Below are positions 25,570 to 34,518 of a stretch of DNA of 64,000 nt, piece after piece; within the stretch, counting starts at the first letter, position 1; every line of letters begins with the position of its first letter. The notes under the pieces were generated by a model that had not been told where the DNA came from, did no database searches, and saw only the letters and a list, made by a program, of their open reading frames with translations. Position numbers and translations under genes: made by a program. This DNA comes from Flavobacteriales bacterium. Its GTDB lineage: Bacteria > Bacteroidota > Bacteroidia > UBA10329. The stretch is from contig JACJZP010000002.1 of assembly GCA_020635535.1 (NCBI GenBank), positions 62,001 through 126,000 of the forward strand, given 5' to 3'.

Positions 25570-27429
25570 ATGAGTAAGAAGTCAGGGAGAGATAAGAGTT
25601 CGGATTCCATTGTTCCGACCTACAGTACACCATACGCTGCACCAACGGCACATTACTTTACAGAAAAAGACAAGTTTGATGAGGCCGTAGGTCTCGATTT
25701 TATTACCGCTGCAAACGAGGGCACGCGTGGAGGTAACAAGTTCCTGGCCGGATTATCTCACGGAACATCTCCATCTGGCGCATATCAGTACATATTAGAA
25801 CATTACGATAAACTGAGTCGACCTGAAAACATCAGGTACACTTTCGTCAATTCAAAGCTTAAACGTCAGCGAGGGCTTAAAGGTGTTATGGATGCTGTAG
25901 CATTCTTGAAAACACTGCTTGCAACTGGTAAGATCAATAAGGATCAGATTCTAGGCCGTAGCCTCAATCGGGATGATATGGAGGCTTACTGCGATGAGAT
26001 GAATAAAAAGCTTGCCGCCTACCTGAAGGAGAACAAGAAAGACGGCTTGGACTACATTTTTGTAGCAACAGACCCAGCCGGCCGTGTTGCAGGAATTACC
26101 CGATTCTCAGAGGCTTTTGAAATTGATGAGATCGGATGCATTGTTCATGATAGGAAGGAGAAGGAGCTGACGCTTACCCCTGCGTTTATCAAAAAGACCA
26201 AACGCATTGCTTTCTTAGCCACAAAAGCGGAGAAACGAAGAGCATTGGCCTGGCTGTACTACCGTTGGGGTAAACACGATGAAAGCCCAAGTTTCCTCCG
26301 CTTTATGGATGATGTTGAGAATCGCCTGCATGTGTTTGTTGACGATAAGGCATTGACCTGGCCGCAGGTTCAGGTAAAGCGTGAAACGCCTTACGGAGAG
26401 ACCAATATCAAGATTGACATACCGAAGAACTACAGCTTCTTCAAGGGAACTCAGAGACCAGTAATTCTGCTTGTGCATGGTTTCCTGGGGCTGAATTCAT
26501 ACGATGGGCTCTTGACCGCACTGCCCACAAAAAAATATTTGGCGGCAGCCATGCATTATGGTTCTATTCCGAATGATCTTCCTATCAAGGAATACTCCAA
26601 TCATATTGTGAAGAACATTGATGCTGCTATTCAACACTTCGGTGATCTTGGGCATCCGGTCTATCTATTCGATCATTCCATGGGAAATATCTATTTCCTC
26701 ATGATTGAACGTGATTTTGATTCTCTTCCTGGAGTGAAGAAGTACCTGCGAGGCAGAATAGGGGCCAATCCGTTTTTTGGAGAGGAGGCCAAGCATGCAT
26801 CCATTGGTTTCTTGGACAACGTTATTTTACCCTCGAACCAAAGTTTTGCTGTCAGAGCAATTTTTGCTGCCGCAAGGCAGATCGTTCCTCTTGAATCTAA
26901 GGTTGGCATGCGTAATCGGGGAATTGCCCTCACCGAGTGGCTCATAAAGAAGGATTCTGCCATGCGCGATAGAGTTTGGAAAGCCGCAAAGGCAAGAATT
27001 CTTCAGCTGATGAGTAGTCTTGGCTCGCTGCCTCATCTCAATCGAATTCCAATTGAGCGGGCACTGAACCGCCTTCCAGCCAAAATATTCGCCATACAGG
27101 TGCATTCTGCGTTGATAGAGTCAAAGGCATTTGATAAACAGAAAAGTCTTCCAAATATGGAGGCTCACGGAATTCCTGTGATGATCCTTAAAAGTGAACG
27201 CGATTCAGTGGCCAGCTACGTTAATCGCATCTATGATCTTGGTCATGCGGAGGTAATTGATATTACAGATAATGACGAAAAAGACCTTTTCAGAGAGCAC
27301 CTTTATCACATGGTTAACCCACTGTTGACCTCGGTTATTATTGAAGGTTTTATTGCAAAGACTGAACTTCAATGGGCGGAGCGTGAAAAGAAGTCCAAAC
27401 CAAGGTCGAAAGAAAAGGTAAAAGCCTGA
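25570..27429 (+). CDS. Fusion of a NagB/6-phosphogluconolactonase-fold domain and an alpha/beta hydrolase
   Basis: A 619-residue cytoplasmic-looking protein without a signal peptide. Residues ~30-235 resemble the sugar-phosphate isomerase/lactonase fold (NagB/RpiA/Pgl): FLAGLSHGTSPSGAYQYI (like the G-x-GSTP phosphate loop), FVATDPAGRVAGI (like the GxGxDGHxAF strand) and LTPAFIKKTKRIAFLATKAEK. Key acidic residues of true deaminases are not obvious, so it may sense rather than convert. Residues ~285-600 form an alpha/beta hydrolase: VILLVHGFLGLNSYDG (His303 region), nucleophile elbow FDHSMGN (Ser370; Asp replaces the first Gly of GxSxG), MILKSERDSVAS and REHLYHM as acid and histidine candidates. 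A basic tail ends the protein. Its stop overlaps the DUF3089 start by one base. Confidence 0.7.
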   Translation: MSKKSGRDKSSDSIVPTYSTPYAAPTAHYFTEKDKFDEAVGLDFITAANEGTRGGNKFLAGLSHGTSPSGAYQYILEHYDKLSRPENIRYTFVNSKLKRQRGLKGVMDAVAFLKTLLATGKINKDQILGRSLNRDDMEAYCDEMNKKLAAYLKENKKDGLDYIFVATDPAGRVAGITRFSEAFEIDEIGCIVHDRKEKELTLTPAFIKKTKRIAFLATKAEKRRALAWLYYRWGKHDESPSFLRFMDDVENRLHVFVDDKALTWPQVQVKRETPYGETNIKIDIPKNYSFFKGTQRPVILLVHGFLGLNSYDGLLTALPTKKYLAAAMHYGSIPNDLPIKEYSNHIVKNIDAAIQHFGDLGHPVYLFDHSMGNIYFLMIERDFDSLPGVKKYLRGRIGANPFFGEEAKHASIGFLDNVILPSNQSFAVRAIFAAARQIVPLESKVGMRNRGIALTEWLIKKDSAMRDRVWKAAKARILQLMSSLGSLPHLNRIPIERALNRLPAKIFAIQVHSALIESKAFDKQKSLPNMEAHGIPVMILKSERDSVASYVNRIYDLGHAEVIDITDNDEKDLFREHLYHMVNPLLTSVIIEGFIAKTELQWAEREKKSKPRSKEKVKA

Positions 27430-28427
27430 TGCGCTGGGCATTACTTATCGGTCTGCTTTGCGTTTTCTATCAGGCCAGAGCTCAGAAAACCTCTTTTGCG
27501 GATGAACAACATCCATCTGCTCCAGATTATTCACAAGAATCAAGTTGGTCGGCCCTGCCATTTCGGTTAGATGCTGCAGATGTTGTTCCTGAGGGCGAGC
27601 AATGGGTTTCTGATAGTTTAAAAGAAGTAGATGTTTTCTACGTGCATCCTACAATGTATCAGAAAGGTCCGTTGTGGAATGCGAGTTTAGACATGAAGAA
27701 CATCAACCGAAAGGTTGACAAGTATCCCGTTCGCTTGCAGGCCAGCGTTTTTAATGAAACCTGTCGTGTTTACGCGCCACGATACAGACAAGCAGTGGTT
27801 CGGGTTTTCTACGAGCGGAATGACGATGGGAACAGCGCCTTGGACTTTGCCTATCAAGATGTGAAAAGGGCATTCGAATATTACTTGGAGCATTACAACA
27901 ATGGAAGGCCATTCATTATTGCGGGTCATAGCCAAGGGACATATCATACCAGAAGGCTGCTTTGGGAAATGATCGACACTACAGAATTACGCCATGAGAT
28001 GGTTGCGGCCTACGTCATCGGATTCAATGTTCAGGATTCAATGTATGTGAACTTGAAAATGTGCTCAGAGGCTAATGAAACGGGTTGTTTCATATCATGG
28101 ATGAGTTACAAGGAGGGTTATCAGCCTTCAGGTTGGTGGTATCGGAACACGGAAAGTGTAAATCCATTGACTTGGACATTGGATACAGCTTCAGTCACAA
28201 TTGAGGATTATGATGGTACGGTGGTTCTAACTCCAAAGAGGAGATTCAAAAGAAAAATGACCACAAGAATAGCCGATGTGGGAGGTAAGGTGCTTTACGT
28301 GCAGACAAAAGCACCATGGTTCCGAACATGGAAAAATCTACATATAGCTGATTACGGACTGTTCTACAGAACTATTCGGAAGAACGTTGCAGACCGCGTG
28401 AAAGCTTACAAAGAAACCGCCCGTTAA
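27429..28427 (+). CDS. DUF3089 family exported alpha/beta-hydrolase-like protein
   Basis: The 332-residue protein begins with a signal peptide (WALLIGLLCVFYQARAQ). DUF3089 features follow: DVFYVHPTMYQKG, VYAPRYRQA, ALDFAYQDVKRAF and the nucleophile elbow IIAGHSQGTYH (Ser168). NLHIADYGLFY near the end may supply the catalytic histidine. The family looks like a lipase/esterase; substrates are unknown to me. The ATG overlaps the stop of the upstream fusion gene (TGATG), so the two are translationally coupled, although one product appears cytoplasmic and this one exported. Confidence 0.85.
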   Translation: MRWALLIGLLCVFYQARAQKTSFADEQHPSAPDYSQESSWSALPFRLDAADVVPEGEQWVSDSLKEVDVFYVHPTMYQKGPLWNASLDMKNINRKVDKYPVRLQASVFNETCRVYAPRYRQAVVRVFYERNDDGNSALDFAYQDVKRAFEYYLEHYNNGRPFIIAGHSQGTYHTRRLLWEMIDTTELRHEMVAAYVIGFNVQDSMYVNLKMCSEANETGCFISWMSYKEGYQPSGWWYRNTESVNPLTWTLDTASVTIEDYDGTVVLTPKRRFKRKMTTRIADVGGKVLYVQTKAPWFRTWKNLHIADYGLFYRTIRKNVADRVKAYKETAR

Positions 28428-28780
28428 TCCAATACAAGGAAACCCACCGTTCCATTGGGTATCTGTCCTTCCAGGTTGACGTTCAGTTTATCAACCCCAT
28501 CAACCATTATGTTCAGTCCGCACATTGGTGCTTGGCTGTTCATATTATAGTAGATCGCATCCCCAGCATTAGCTTCAATGGTAATAACCACATTGCCAGC
28601 TGTATCCCAATTTGCAATGGTTTCAGCAGCATTCAATCCGATTCCAATGTGATAATCAAATTCAGCTGGATGAAGGCCGTTTACTACAACCATCCTACTC
28701 GTGTCTTCAATTTTGTCACAGGATGAGATTGACATAGCAAGTCCAATGACCAGAATGAAGAAAAGAATGCCAGTTTTCAT
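28424..28780 (-). CDS. Small lipoprotein of unknown function
   Basis: 118 residues with a signal peptide ending in lipobox SISSC (Cys21). The mature part is a small beta-rich domain (MVVVNGLHPAEFDYHIGIGLN, TIEANAGDAIYYN, GTVGFLVLD). No family recognised. It is convergent with the DUF3089 gene, and the stops overlap by 4 bases. It follows the T9SS gene at 28798 on the same strand by 17 bases, so cotranscription is likely. Confidence 0.7.
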   Translation of the reverse strand: MKTGILFFILVIGLAMSISSCDKIEDTSRMVVVNGLHPAEFDYHIGIGLNAAETIANWDTAGNVVITIEANAGDAIYYNMNSQAPMCGLNIMVDGVDKLNVNLEGQIPNGTVGFLVLD

Positions 28781-28797
28781 AAGCTATTTCGTTCGAT

Positions 28798-29868
28798 TTA
28801 CCTCCTGATCAGGAATCGTATCGGTTGCTCATAGGTTCCATCCTGATTCATTAAACGGAGTAGATACATGCCACTTGGTAGACCGTCTGTTGAAACACGA
28901 TTGGTCAAGAGCCTTTCTTGCGCTATCAATCTTCCATCAACTGAATAGATTTCTGCCAAGTAATTCGCAACTGAATGATCGGAACTGATGAAAAGTTCAT
29001 TCTGAGCAGGTTGTGGATAGACCTTCCATTCTTTGTGCTCATCAGCTGAAGCTACATCTGTTGCTACAGCCGGAGGCACGGTAGAGTAGACAAATCGCTT
29101 TGGGTTTCCAATACTGTCAAAGGAGAATTCGGCAATGGCCAACATTTCTTCTTTAGCATGCCAAGAATAAGTTGTAGAGGTGTCAGTGGTGGTTCCGAAT
29201 TCGGTCCAACTCGAAAATTGAAAGAGTTTGTACTCTAATAGGTCGGAGGTGTAATCTACCGATTTCACTCTCAGGGCATCATATGTTCCAGTAGGTGTGA
29301 TAAGTGTTCCGTAAGCATCGGTAGTGTCATAAACATGTCCAGCATGCGTAAGTCTAACACGATAAACAGGAATCGGAGTTGGCAATCCGTTTCCACTTGC
29401 CTCGGTCACAAATGCGTAAGTATCGTCAAACGTACTCATGTAAGTTCTCGGAAACTGGTGCAGGGTTAAGGGGTCGGAGAATGGCGATTCAATTTGATCT
29501 CCATTGTTCAACAGATCTCCAGCGGCTCCTGTGGTTTCAATGCTATTTGCATCATGGGTAAAATACAGGTAAGAGCTATTGTCGTTGGTCATGGAATAGG
29601 TAGAACTCGCAAACGTGCTTGCAAATGGTGTTGACGCCACAGTTACTACTGAGGTATTGTTCAAGGTGTCATTTACAGCCGCAGAAAAATCCCAAGTTTG
29701 GTTTGGGCCATCACCACCGGGGCCAAAGGCTGGTATCGTATCAACATATCTAAGAATTTGGTCTCCGATGGAAGTAAGGTCAGAGCTCTCCAAAGTAATC
29801 TGGGCACTTCCTGAGAACGGAGCAACTACGAATGTTAGAAGGAAAAGGGGTAGAAGAATTCTAGTCAT
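28798..29868 (-). CDS. Secreted protein with T9SS sorting domain
   Basis: 356 residues. The signal peptide (MTRILLPLFLLTFVVAPFSGSAQ) is followed by a Ser/Thr/Asp-rich beta domain beginning ITLESSDLTSIGDQ, with GPGGDGPNQTWDFSAA, a pattern common in secreted Bacteroidota proteins of unknown role. The C terminus is a typical sorting domain: WKVYPQPAQNELFIS, EIYSVDGRLIAQERL and PSGMYLLRLMNQDG. It is exported by Sec, then by T9SS, to the surface or outside. No catalytic motif seen. Confidence 0.82.
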   Translation of the reverse strand: MTRILLPLFLLTFVVAPFSGSAQITLESSDLTSIGDQILRYVDTIPAFGPGGDGPNQTWDFSAAVNDTLNNTSVVTVASTPFASTFASSTYSMTNDNSSYLYFTHDANSIETTGAAGDLLNNGDQIESPFSDPLTLHQFPRTYMSTFDDTYAFVTEASGNGLPTPIPVYRVRLTHAGHVYDTTDAYGTLITPTGTYDALRVKSVDYTSDLLEYKLFQFSSWTEFGTTTDTSTTYSWHAKEEMLAIAEFSFDSIGNPKRFVYSTVPPAVATDVASADEHKEWKVYPQPAQNELFISSDHSVANYLAEIYSVDGRLIAQERLLTNRVSTDGLPSGMYLLRLMNQDGTYEQPIRFLIRR

Positions 29869-29972
29869 ATTATTGGGTTATTTATCAACGAAATTAAGGT
29901 ATTGACGACACGATCATCATTCCTGTCATATTTAATACAATGCTTGCATTGGTTCCAATTAATTTTGAAACT

Positions 29973-31412
29973 ATGAAAAGATTACTCTCAATCATAATCC
30001 TGGGTCTGATTGGCCATGTTCAGTTAAAAGCCCAAGGTATTATTGTAGAAGACACGGTTGTTCTTCAACTTGGTTATAATGCTATAGACAGCATCATTGT
30101 GCTCAATGGTCTGCCAAGCGGTTTTCTGCCTATCAATTATGATGTAGCAGTACATAGAGTGGTTTATGAGACGCCAAATTATGACGGCTCAACAACCACG
30201 GCTTCCGGTCTGGTCATGATACCGGAAATAGACACCAGCTGTTCCATACCCATGATGGCGTACCTGCATGGAACCAAAGTGAAGAAGGTGCAAACGTTCT
30301 ATTATCTGCAAGATGAATGGCAACTTGGTGTAATAGCTGCAACAAGTGGTTACGCCATGGTCATGCCAGATTATATCGGGCTAGGAAACAGCCCAGGAAT
30401 TCACCTCTATCAGCACGCTCAAACAGAAGCTTCGGCTTCCATAGATATTTTGAGGGTTTGTAGAAGTATCTGCCAGCAGGAGAATAAGCATCTGAATGGA
30501 CAATTGTTCATTATGGGGTATTCTCAAGGCGGGCATGCCGTTTTGGCTACACACAGAATGATTCAGGAGGAATTGAACGGAGAGTTCACCGTTACTGCTT
30601 CGGCACCTGGCAGTGGCCCATACGATATGTCAGGTTCGCAACTTGATATGGTGGCCTCTTTTGATCCCTATGCCGTTCCAGGTTATTTGCCTTTCCTCAT
30701 TCAGTCATACCAGCACATTTACGGGAATCTGTATGACAGCATTCAACAGATCTATGTGCCACCATATGATCAAATATTGGAGCCTTTGCTGCAAGGTGAT
30801 CATGACATGTGGGAAGTAAATCAGGTTATGCCAGCAGTTCCAAGAGACATTATTCAGCCCGATTATGCCGATGCATTCTTTTCGGACAACACTCATCCTG
30901 CTTACTTAGCGCTAAAAGACAATGATGTATACGAGTGGATACCGGAAGCTCCAATGCTTTATAACTATTGTAGAAGTGATGAGGAAGTGACCTATTTGAA
31001 CACGGTGGTTGCTTCGCAATACATGTCTGGGGGCGGTGCACCCGACATTGAGGTTGTAGAACGTGATACCGCTTTGGGACACTTTGAATGCGCGCAGCCA
31101 TCAATTTTCCTTTCTAAGCTTTGGTTTGACGGAATGGCAGAGTTCTGCGAAGGGAATGTTGGTGTAGGTGAAATTGATGTTACCGATGATATTAAGCCTT
31201 ATCCCAATCCCGTTTCGGGAGATTTTGTTCAGTTCGGTAATGACGAACCGATTTCAGTGCGAGTTATGGACATTCGAGGAAAAGAGTTGGTGCCAGAGAG
31301 TAACGTAAATACCAACGGAAGGCTGAATATCAAGGATATCCCGCCTTCCGTGGTGCTGGTCGAAATCCGGGTGAGGGATTCGGTTGGTTATAAACGTTTG
31401 GTTATACAGTAG
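29973..31412 (+). CDS. Secreted lipase-like alpha/beta hydrolase with T9SS sorting domain
   Basis: About 479 residues from the ATG at 29973, which begins a proper signal peptide (MKRLLSIIILGLIGHVQLKAQ); the frame opens at 29940. The hydrolase domain resembles secretory lipases (LIP family): TASGLVMIPEI, PMMAYLHGTK, VMPDYIGLGNSPG and the nucleophile elbow IMGYSQGGHAV. The late GHFECAQPS may hold the catalytic histidine. A T9SS tail follows (KPYPNPVSGDFVQFG, VMDIRGKEL, PPSVVLVEIRV). It is probably an extracellular ester hydrolase. Substrate unknown. Divergent from the 28798 gene. Confidence 0.85.
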   Translation: MKRLLSIIILGLIGHVQLKAQGIIVEDTVVLQLGYNAIDSIIVLNGLPSGFLPINYDVAVHRVVYETPNYDGSTTTASGLVMIPEIDTSCSIPMMAYLHGTKVKKVQTFYYLQDEWQLGVIAATSGYAMVMPDYIGLGNSPGIHLYQHAQTEASASIDILRVCRSICQQENKHLNGQLFIMGYSQGGHAVLATHRMIQEELNGEFTVTASAPGSGPYDMSGSQLDMVASFDPYAVPGYLPFLIQSYQHIYGNLYDSIQQIYVPPYDQILEPLLQGDHDMWEVNQVMPAVPRDIIQPDYADAFFSDNTHPAYLALKDNDVYEWIPEAPMLYNYCRSDEEVTYLNTVVASQYMSGGGAPDIEVVERDTALGHFECAQPSIFLSKLWFDGMAEFCEGNVGVGEIDVTDDIKPYPNPVSGDFVQFGNDEPISVRVMDIRGKELVPESNVNTNGRLNIKDIPPSVVLVEIRVRDSVGYKRLVIQ

Positions 31413-31413
31413 T

Positions 31414-32391
31414 CTAAGACTTCTCCGCAGGTGCCGTAACGTGTGGTGTGTTGTCTTGTTTTATTGGTTTTACTGTCTGAAGAAACCGATACAGGGCTTT
31501 TAGATCGGTGTCATCCAATCTGGAGAACGGACCCCAGGGCATAGGCGATGTCACGTGAACTCTTCCTCCGCGCATCCTTTCTATGAATTGTGTCTCACTC
31601 CAATTGGACATGATTCCTGTTTCTGGATCAGGAGTAATGTTGGGAGTAACATATCTCCAATATTGCGTGGATGCATCTTCGAAAACCATGCCTCCTGCAT
31701 ACGGTTCTCCAATAAATGCTCCTGTTTTCAGGTCTCTGTTGGTGTGACAGCCTCTGCAATTTGCAACCGCTTCGCTCAGATACCTACCGTACTCAATGGT
31801 GGAGTCGCGCTCAACAAAAGCTGGTGGTTCAGAGGTAGGTTCTGATGCTTTGAGAGCAAAAGTTCTGACCACCTTACCCAATAAATTGTATTCATGGTCA
31901 GGTCTTGCTTGCTTTACCGGTTTCAGCGAACGCAGAAAAGCAATGATACTTTCAACGTCATATTCACTCATGGAGAAGAAAGGCATCAACTCCAAGCAAA
32001 TTCTTCCGTCATGCCGCACGTTATGTCTAAGCATTCGGTATAACTGACCATCACTGTACCCGCCAATTCCGGTCTCCACGTCTGAAGTAATATTAGGACT
32101 GTGCAGCGTGCCTATGGGTAGTTCAAACACAAACCCCCCGGTCATGTCAACTTCTTTTCCCATCTCAACATCTGGGAGGCTTTCTATTGGTGAATGACAA
32201 TGAGCGCAATGTGCCGGACCAAGGGCCAGATACTTGCCGTGTGCAATTTTGGCGGAGTCGACCTCAACGGTAATATCTGGAATGGGATACTGATCATCTA
32301 CTGAGCGGTTGAAATTGGTGTTTACATGATACATGAGACCTGCTATTGCTACAGCAATAACTGCAAGGAGAACAAGAAGAAAGCGTTTCAT
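31414..32391 (-). CDS. Membrane-anchored diheme cytochrome c
   Basis: 325 residues. One N-terminal hydrophobic anchor (FLLVLLAVIAVAIAGLMY) is followed by two c-type domains with heme motifs CAHCH (about residues 61-65) and CRGCH (about 210-214). Distal methionine-containing loops are visible (LELMPFFSMSEYDVESIIAFLRSL and SPMPWGPFSRLDDTDLKALYRFL). The domain order and motifs resemble diheme dehydrogenase-type cytochromes, which pass electrons from periplasmic dehydrogenases to the respiratory chain. No dehydrogenase is adjacent. It is convergent with the lipase-like gene (1-base gap). Confidence 0.88.
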   Translation of the reverse strand: MKRFLLVLLAVIAVAIAGLMYHVNTNFNRSVDDQYPIPDITVEVDSAKIAHGKYLALGPAHCAHCHSPIESLPDVEMGKEVDMTGGFVFELPIGTLHSPNITSDVETGIGGYSDGQLYRMLRHNVRHDGRICLELMPFFSMSEYDVESIIAFLRSLKPVKQARPDHEYNLLGKVVRTFALKASEPTSEPPAFVERDSTIEYGRYLSEAVANCRGCHTNRDLKTGAFIGEPYAGGMVFEDASTQYWRYVTPNITPDPETGIMSNWSETQFIERMRGGRVHVTSPMPWGPFSRLDDTDLKALYRFLQTVKPIKQDNTPHVTAPAEKS

Positions 32392-32531
32392 GATGGATGG
32401 TTTATTGGTTGAATGTGAATCTACAAACTCAATTTTATATTGTCAATATGAAGACATTTTATGATTCATCGATCAAAACTGGATTATGATGAACAATCGT
32501 ACATTCGTTAAGCCATCGTTAAATTCGTGTT

Positions 32532-34451
32532 ATGCGAACCTTGATTCTTGGAGTGCTATCAATTGTGCTTTCCACCAATATTCATTCTCAAAGCCGTGTT
32601 TTTGTTAGGAACAGCACGTGGCAGGATTTTGACGTGGAAGCTGGCCAATACGGGACATTCTCAATGAATTCCAGCGAATGGAGTGGAGGTGACCCAATTG
32701 TTAGAGGATGGCTGGAATCCACAGGACAAGAAGTATTATCCGTAAACCGAACGAATGCTGCCGTGCCTGAAGGTGACACAGCATATTTTGACATTGGCCT
32801 AAGTGGCGATTCAGACTATCTGACCATCAAATTGAGAGTGATCGGGGTTTCGGGTGGTACTGAGTTGGATTACTCGATTTCTGGAAACGGATTCTCCGAA
32901 CCATGGTACGATGACGGAAGTTTCCATGAAGTTCAGACCACTTTGGCGGGAAAAAGTGTTGTCATCAAGTTCAAACCAGACAATGACGACTCGAATCAAG
33001 ACCGGGACCTCCGTTTTGCTATTCATGACCTACCTGTTTATGAGTTGCCCGAGGAAGATTTTCAGAATCCGAATGTGTTGAATGCCATGTTCTACAATAT
33101 TCAAATGATATCATTCGGGGTTTCTGGAATGCCGCAGGCCGCTGATCGCGGAGATCTGCTGCCTGCTCAGATATCGGAGTATCAGGATGTGGTCTGCTTT
33201 GCCGAGGCCTTTGATGACGGACCAAGAGAAGACCATTTGATTCCCGCAATGGAGGCGGCAGGTTTTCCTTACAGAACCGAAATATTGAATGAGCCAAGTG
33301 GATTGATTCCGTTTCCGGTTAATGGAGGCGTTATCATTTTCAGTCGTTGGCCCATAGAAGCAGAAGATGAGATAGACTATGCAGAATGCGGCCAAGCAGC
33401 ATCTGATTGCCTGGCGAACAAGGGAGTGAAATATGCTCGGATCAATAAACTTGGCAAGGTGTATCATGTGTTCGGAACGCATATGGATGCAGGAGGAAAT
33501 TCTGATGATATCTATGCAAGGAGAACGCAAATGGCCGAGATCCGTGACTTTATTGCCGACCTGAATATCCCTGAAAACGAACCTGTTCTATTCGGAGGAG
33601 ATTTCAATACAGATCCGATTGGGGGCGATATGGATTATCAGGCGTTCATTGATACAATGCATCCGATTATTCCAAAGCATATTGGTTTCTGGGAGTCCAG
33701 TTTCAGTGACGATTTTGGAAAGATCATAGACCATGCATGGGGAGATAGAACACATCTGGTTCCAACAGAGATCACAAATGAGATCATCACCATAAGAAGT
33801 TTGGATCCGGTGCTTTGGGATATTTCAGAATTCAGTGATCACCGTTGTGTTCTGGGTCGATACACATATCCTGATTTTTCCAAGTCTGGAGGCGACACGC
33901 TGATTTGTCCAGGAGAATCCATTTCCATGGTAGTAGAAACAGAGTTCTCCGTTACATACCAATGGTATAAGGATGGCATAGAAATTCAAGGAGCAACTGA
34001 TTCTGTTTACCATATTATTGATGCCATGGAGTCTGAGAGCGGTAGCTATTCATGTCTGGTGAGTTATGATGTGGTTTATGGTAACTGGACCGATTCAATT
34101 ACTCCCTTGTTCTTCCCCAATGGACCAGATACAGTGGAAGCCCGGCTGAACTTCAATTTTGGTGAAGTGGTTATTGACCAAGCTCTTTGCGAATTGGGTA
34201 TTGATGCTGCAACCGAATTAGCATATAAAATCTATCCGAACCCCACCAAAGGCATGCTGAACATTCTGCTTGAGGATGGGATTGGAACTGCGCAGGTCAA
34301 TGTCTATTCTGTTGATGGCGAATTGGTTAGATCACAGAGGTTTCAAGGTAGTAGATGTTCAATGGATCTTTCGGATGTTGGCAGTGCCATGCTTATTATT
34401 GAAGTGATTACTTCTTCCAAGACCATTCATCAACGCGTGGTTGTTTATTGA
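32532..34451 (+). CDS. Secreted sphingomyelinase-like endonuclease/exonuclease/phosphatase-family protein with T9SS tail
   Basis: 639 residues. After a signal peptide comes a beta domain (20-175), then an EEP-fold catalytic domain (about 183-447) with Asn189 (FYNIQ), Glu225 (FAEAFDD), His317 (GTHMDA), Asp357 and Asn359 (GGDFNTDP), and Asp436-His437 (FSDHR). The DCLANKGVKYARI strand (Cys293, with Cys287 nearby) resembles the D-x-L-x-xKG strand of bacterial sphingomyelinase C. An Ig-like domain (451-535, YQWYKDGIEIQGAT) and a sorting domain (YKIYPNPTKGMLNIL, NVYSVDGELV) follow. It would hydrolyse phosphodiesters outside the cell, perhaps sphingolipid headgroups or nucleotides. EEP membership is firm; the sphingomyelinase subtype is inferred. 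Confidence 0.8.
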   Translation: MRTLILGVLSIVLSTNIHSQSRVFVRNSTWQDFDVEAGQYGTFSMNSSEWSGGDPIVRGWLESTGQEVLSVNRTNAAVPEGDTAYFDIGLSGDSDYLTIKLRVIGVSGGTELDYSISGNGFSEPWYDDGSFHEVQTTLAGKSVVIKFKPDNDDSNQDRDLRFAIHDLPVYELPEEDFQNPNVLNAMFYNIQMISFGVSGMPQAADRGDLLPAQISEYQDVVCFAEAFDDGPREDHLIPAMEAAGFPYRTEILNEPSGLIPFPVNGGVIIFSRWPIEAEDEIDYAECGQAASDCLANKGVKYARINKLGKVYHVFGTHMDAGGNSDDIYARRTQMAEIRDFIADLNIPENEPVLFGGDFNTDPIGGDMDYQAFIDTMHPIIPKHIGFWESSFSDDFGKIIDHAWGDRTHLVPTEITNEIITIRSLDPVLWDISEFSDHRCVLGRYTYPDFSKSGGDTLICPGESISMVVETEFSVTYQWYKDGIEIQGATDSVYHIIDAMESESGSYSCLVSYDVVYGNWTDSITPLFFPNGPDTVEARLNFNFGEVVIDQALCELGIDAATELAYKIYPNPTKGMLNILLEDGIGTAQVNVYSVDGELVRSQRFQGSRCSMDLSDVGSAMLIIEVITSSKTIHQRVVVY

Positions 34452-34518
34452 ATTCCTTCTGATCTATTGCATTTGGAATGTTACCGAGGTAATTTCACCT
34501 CCGTAATAAACCATTCGC

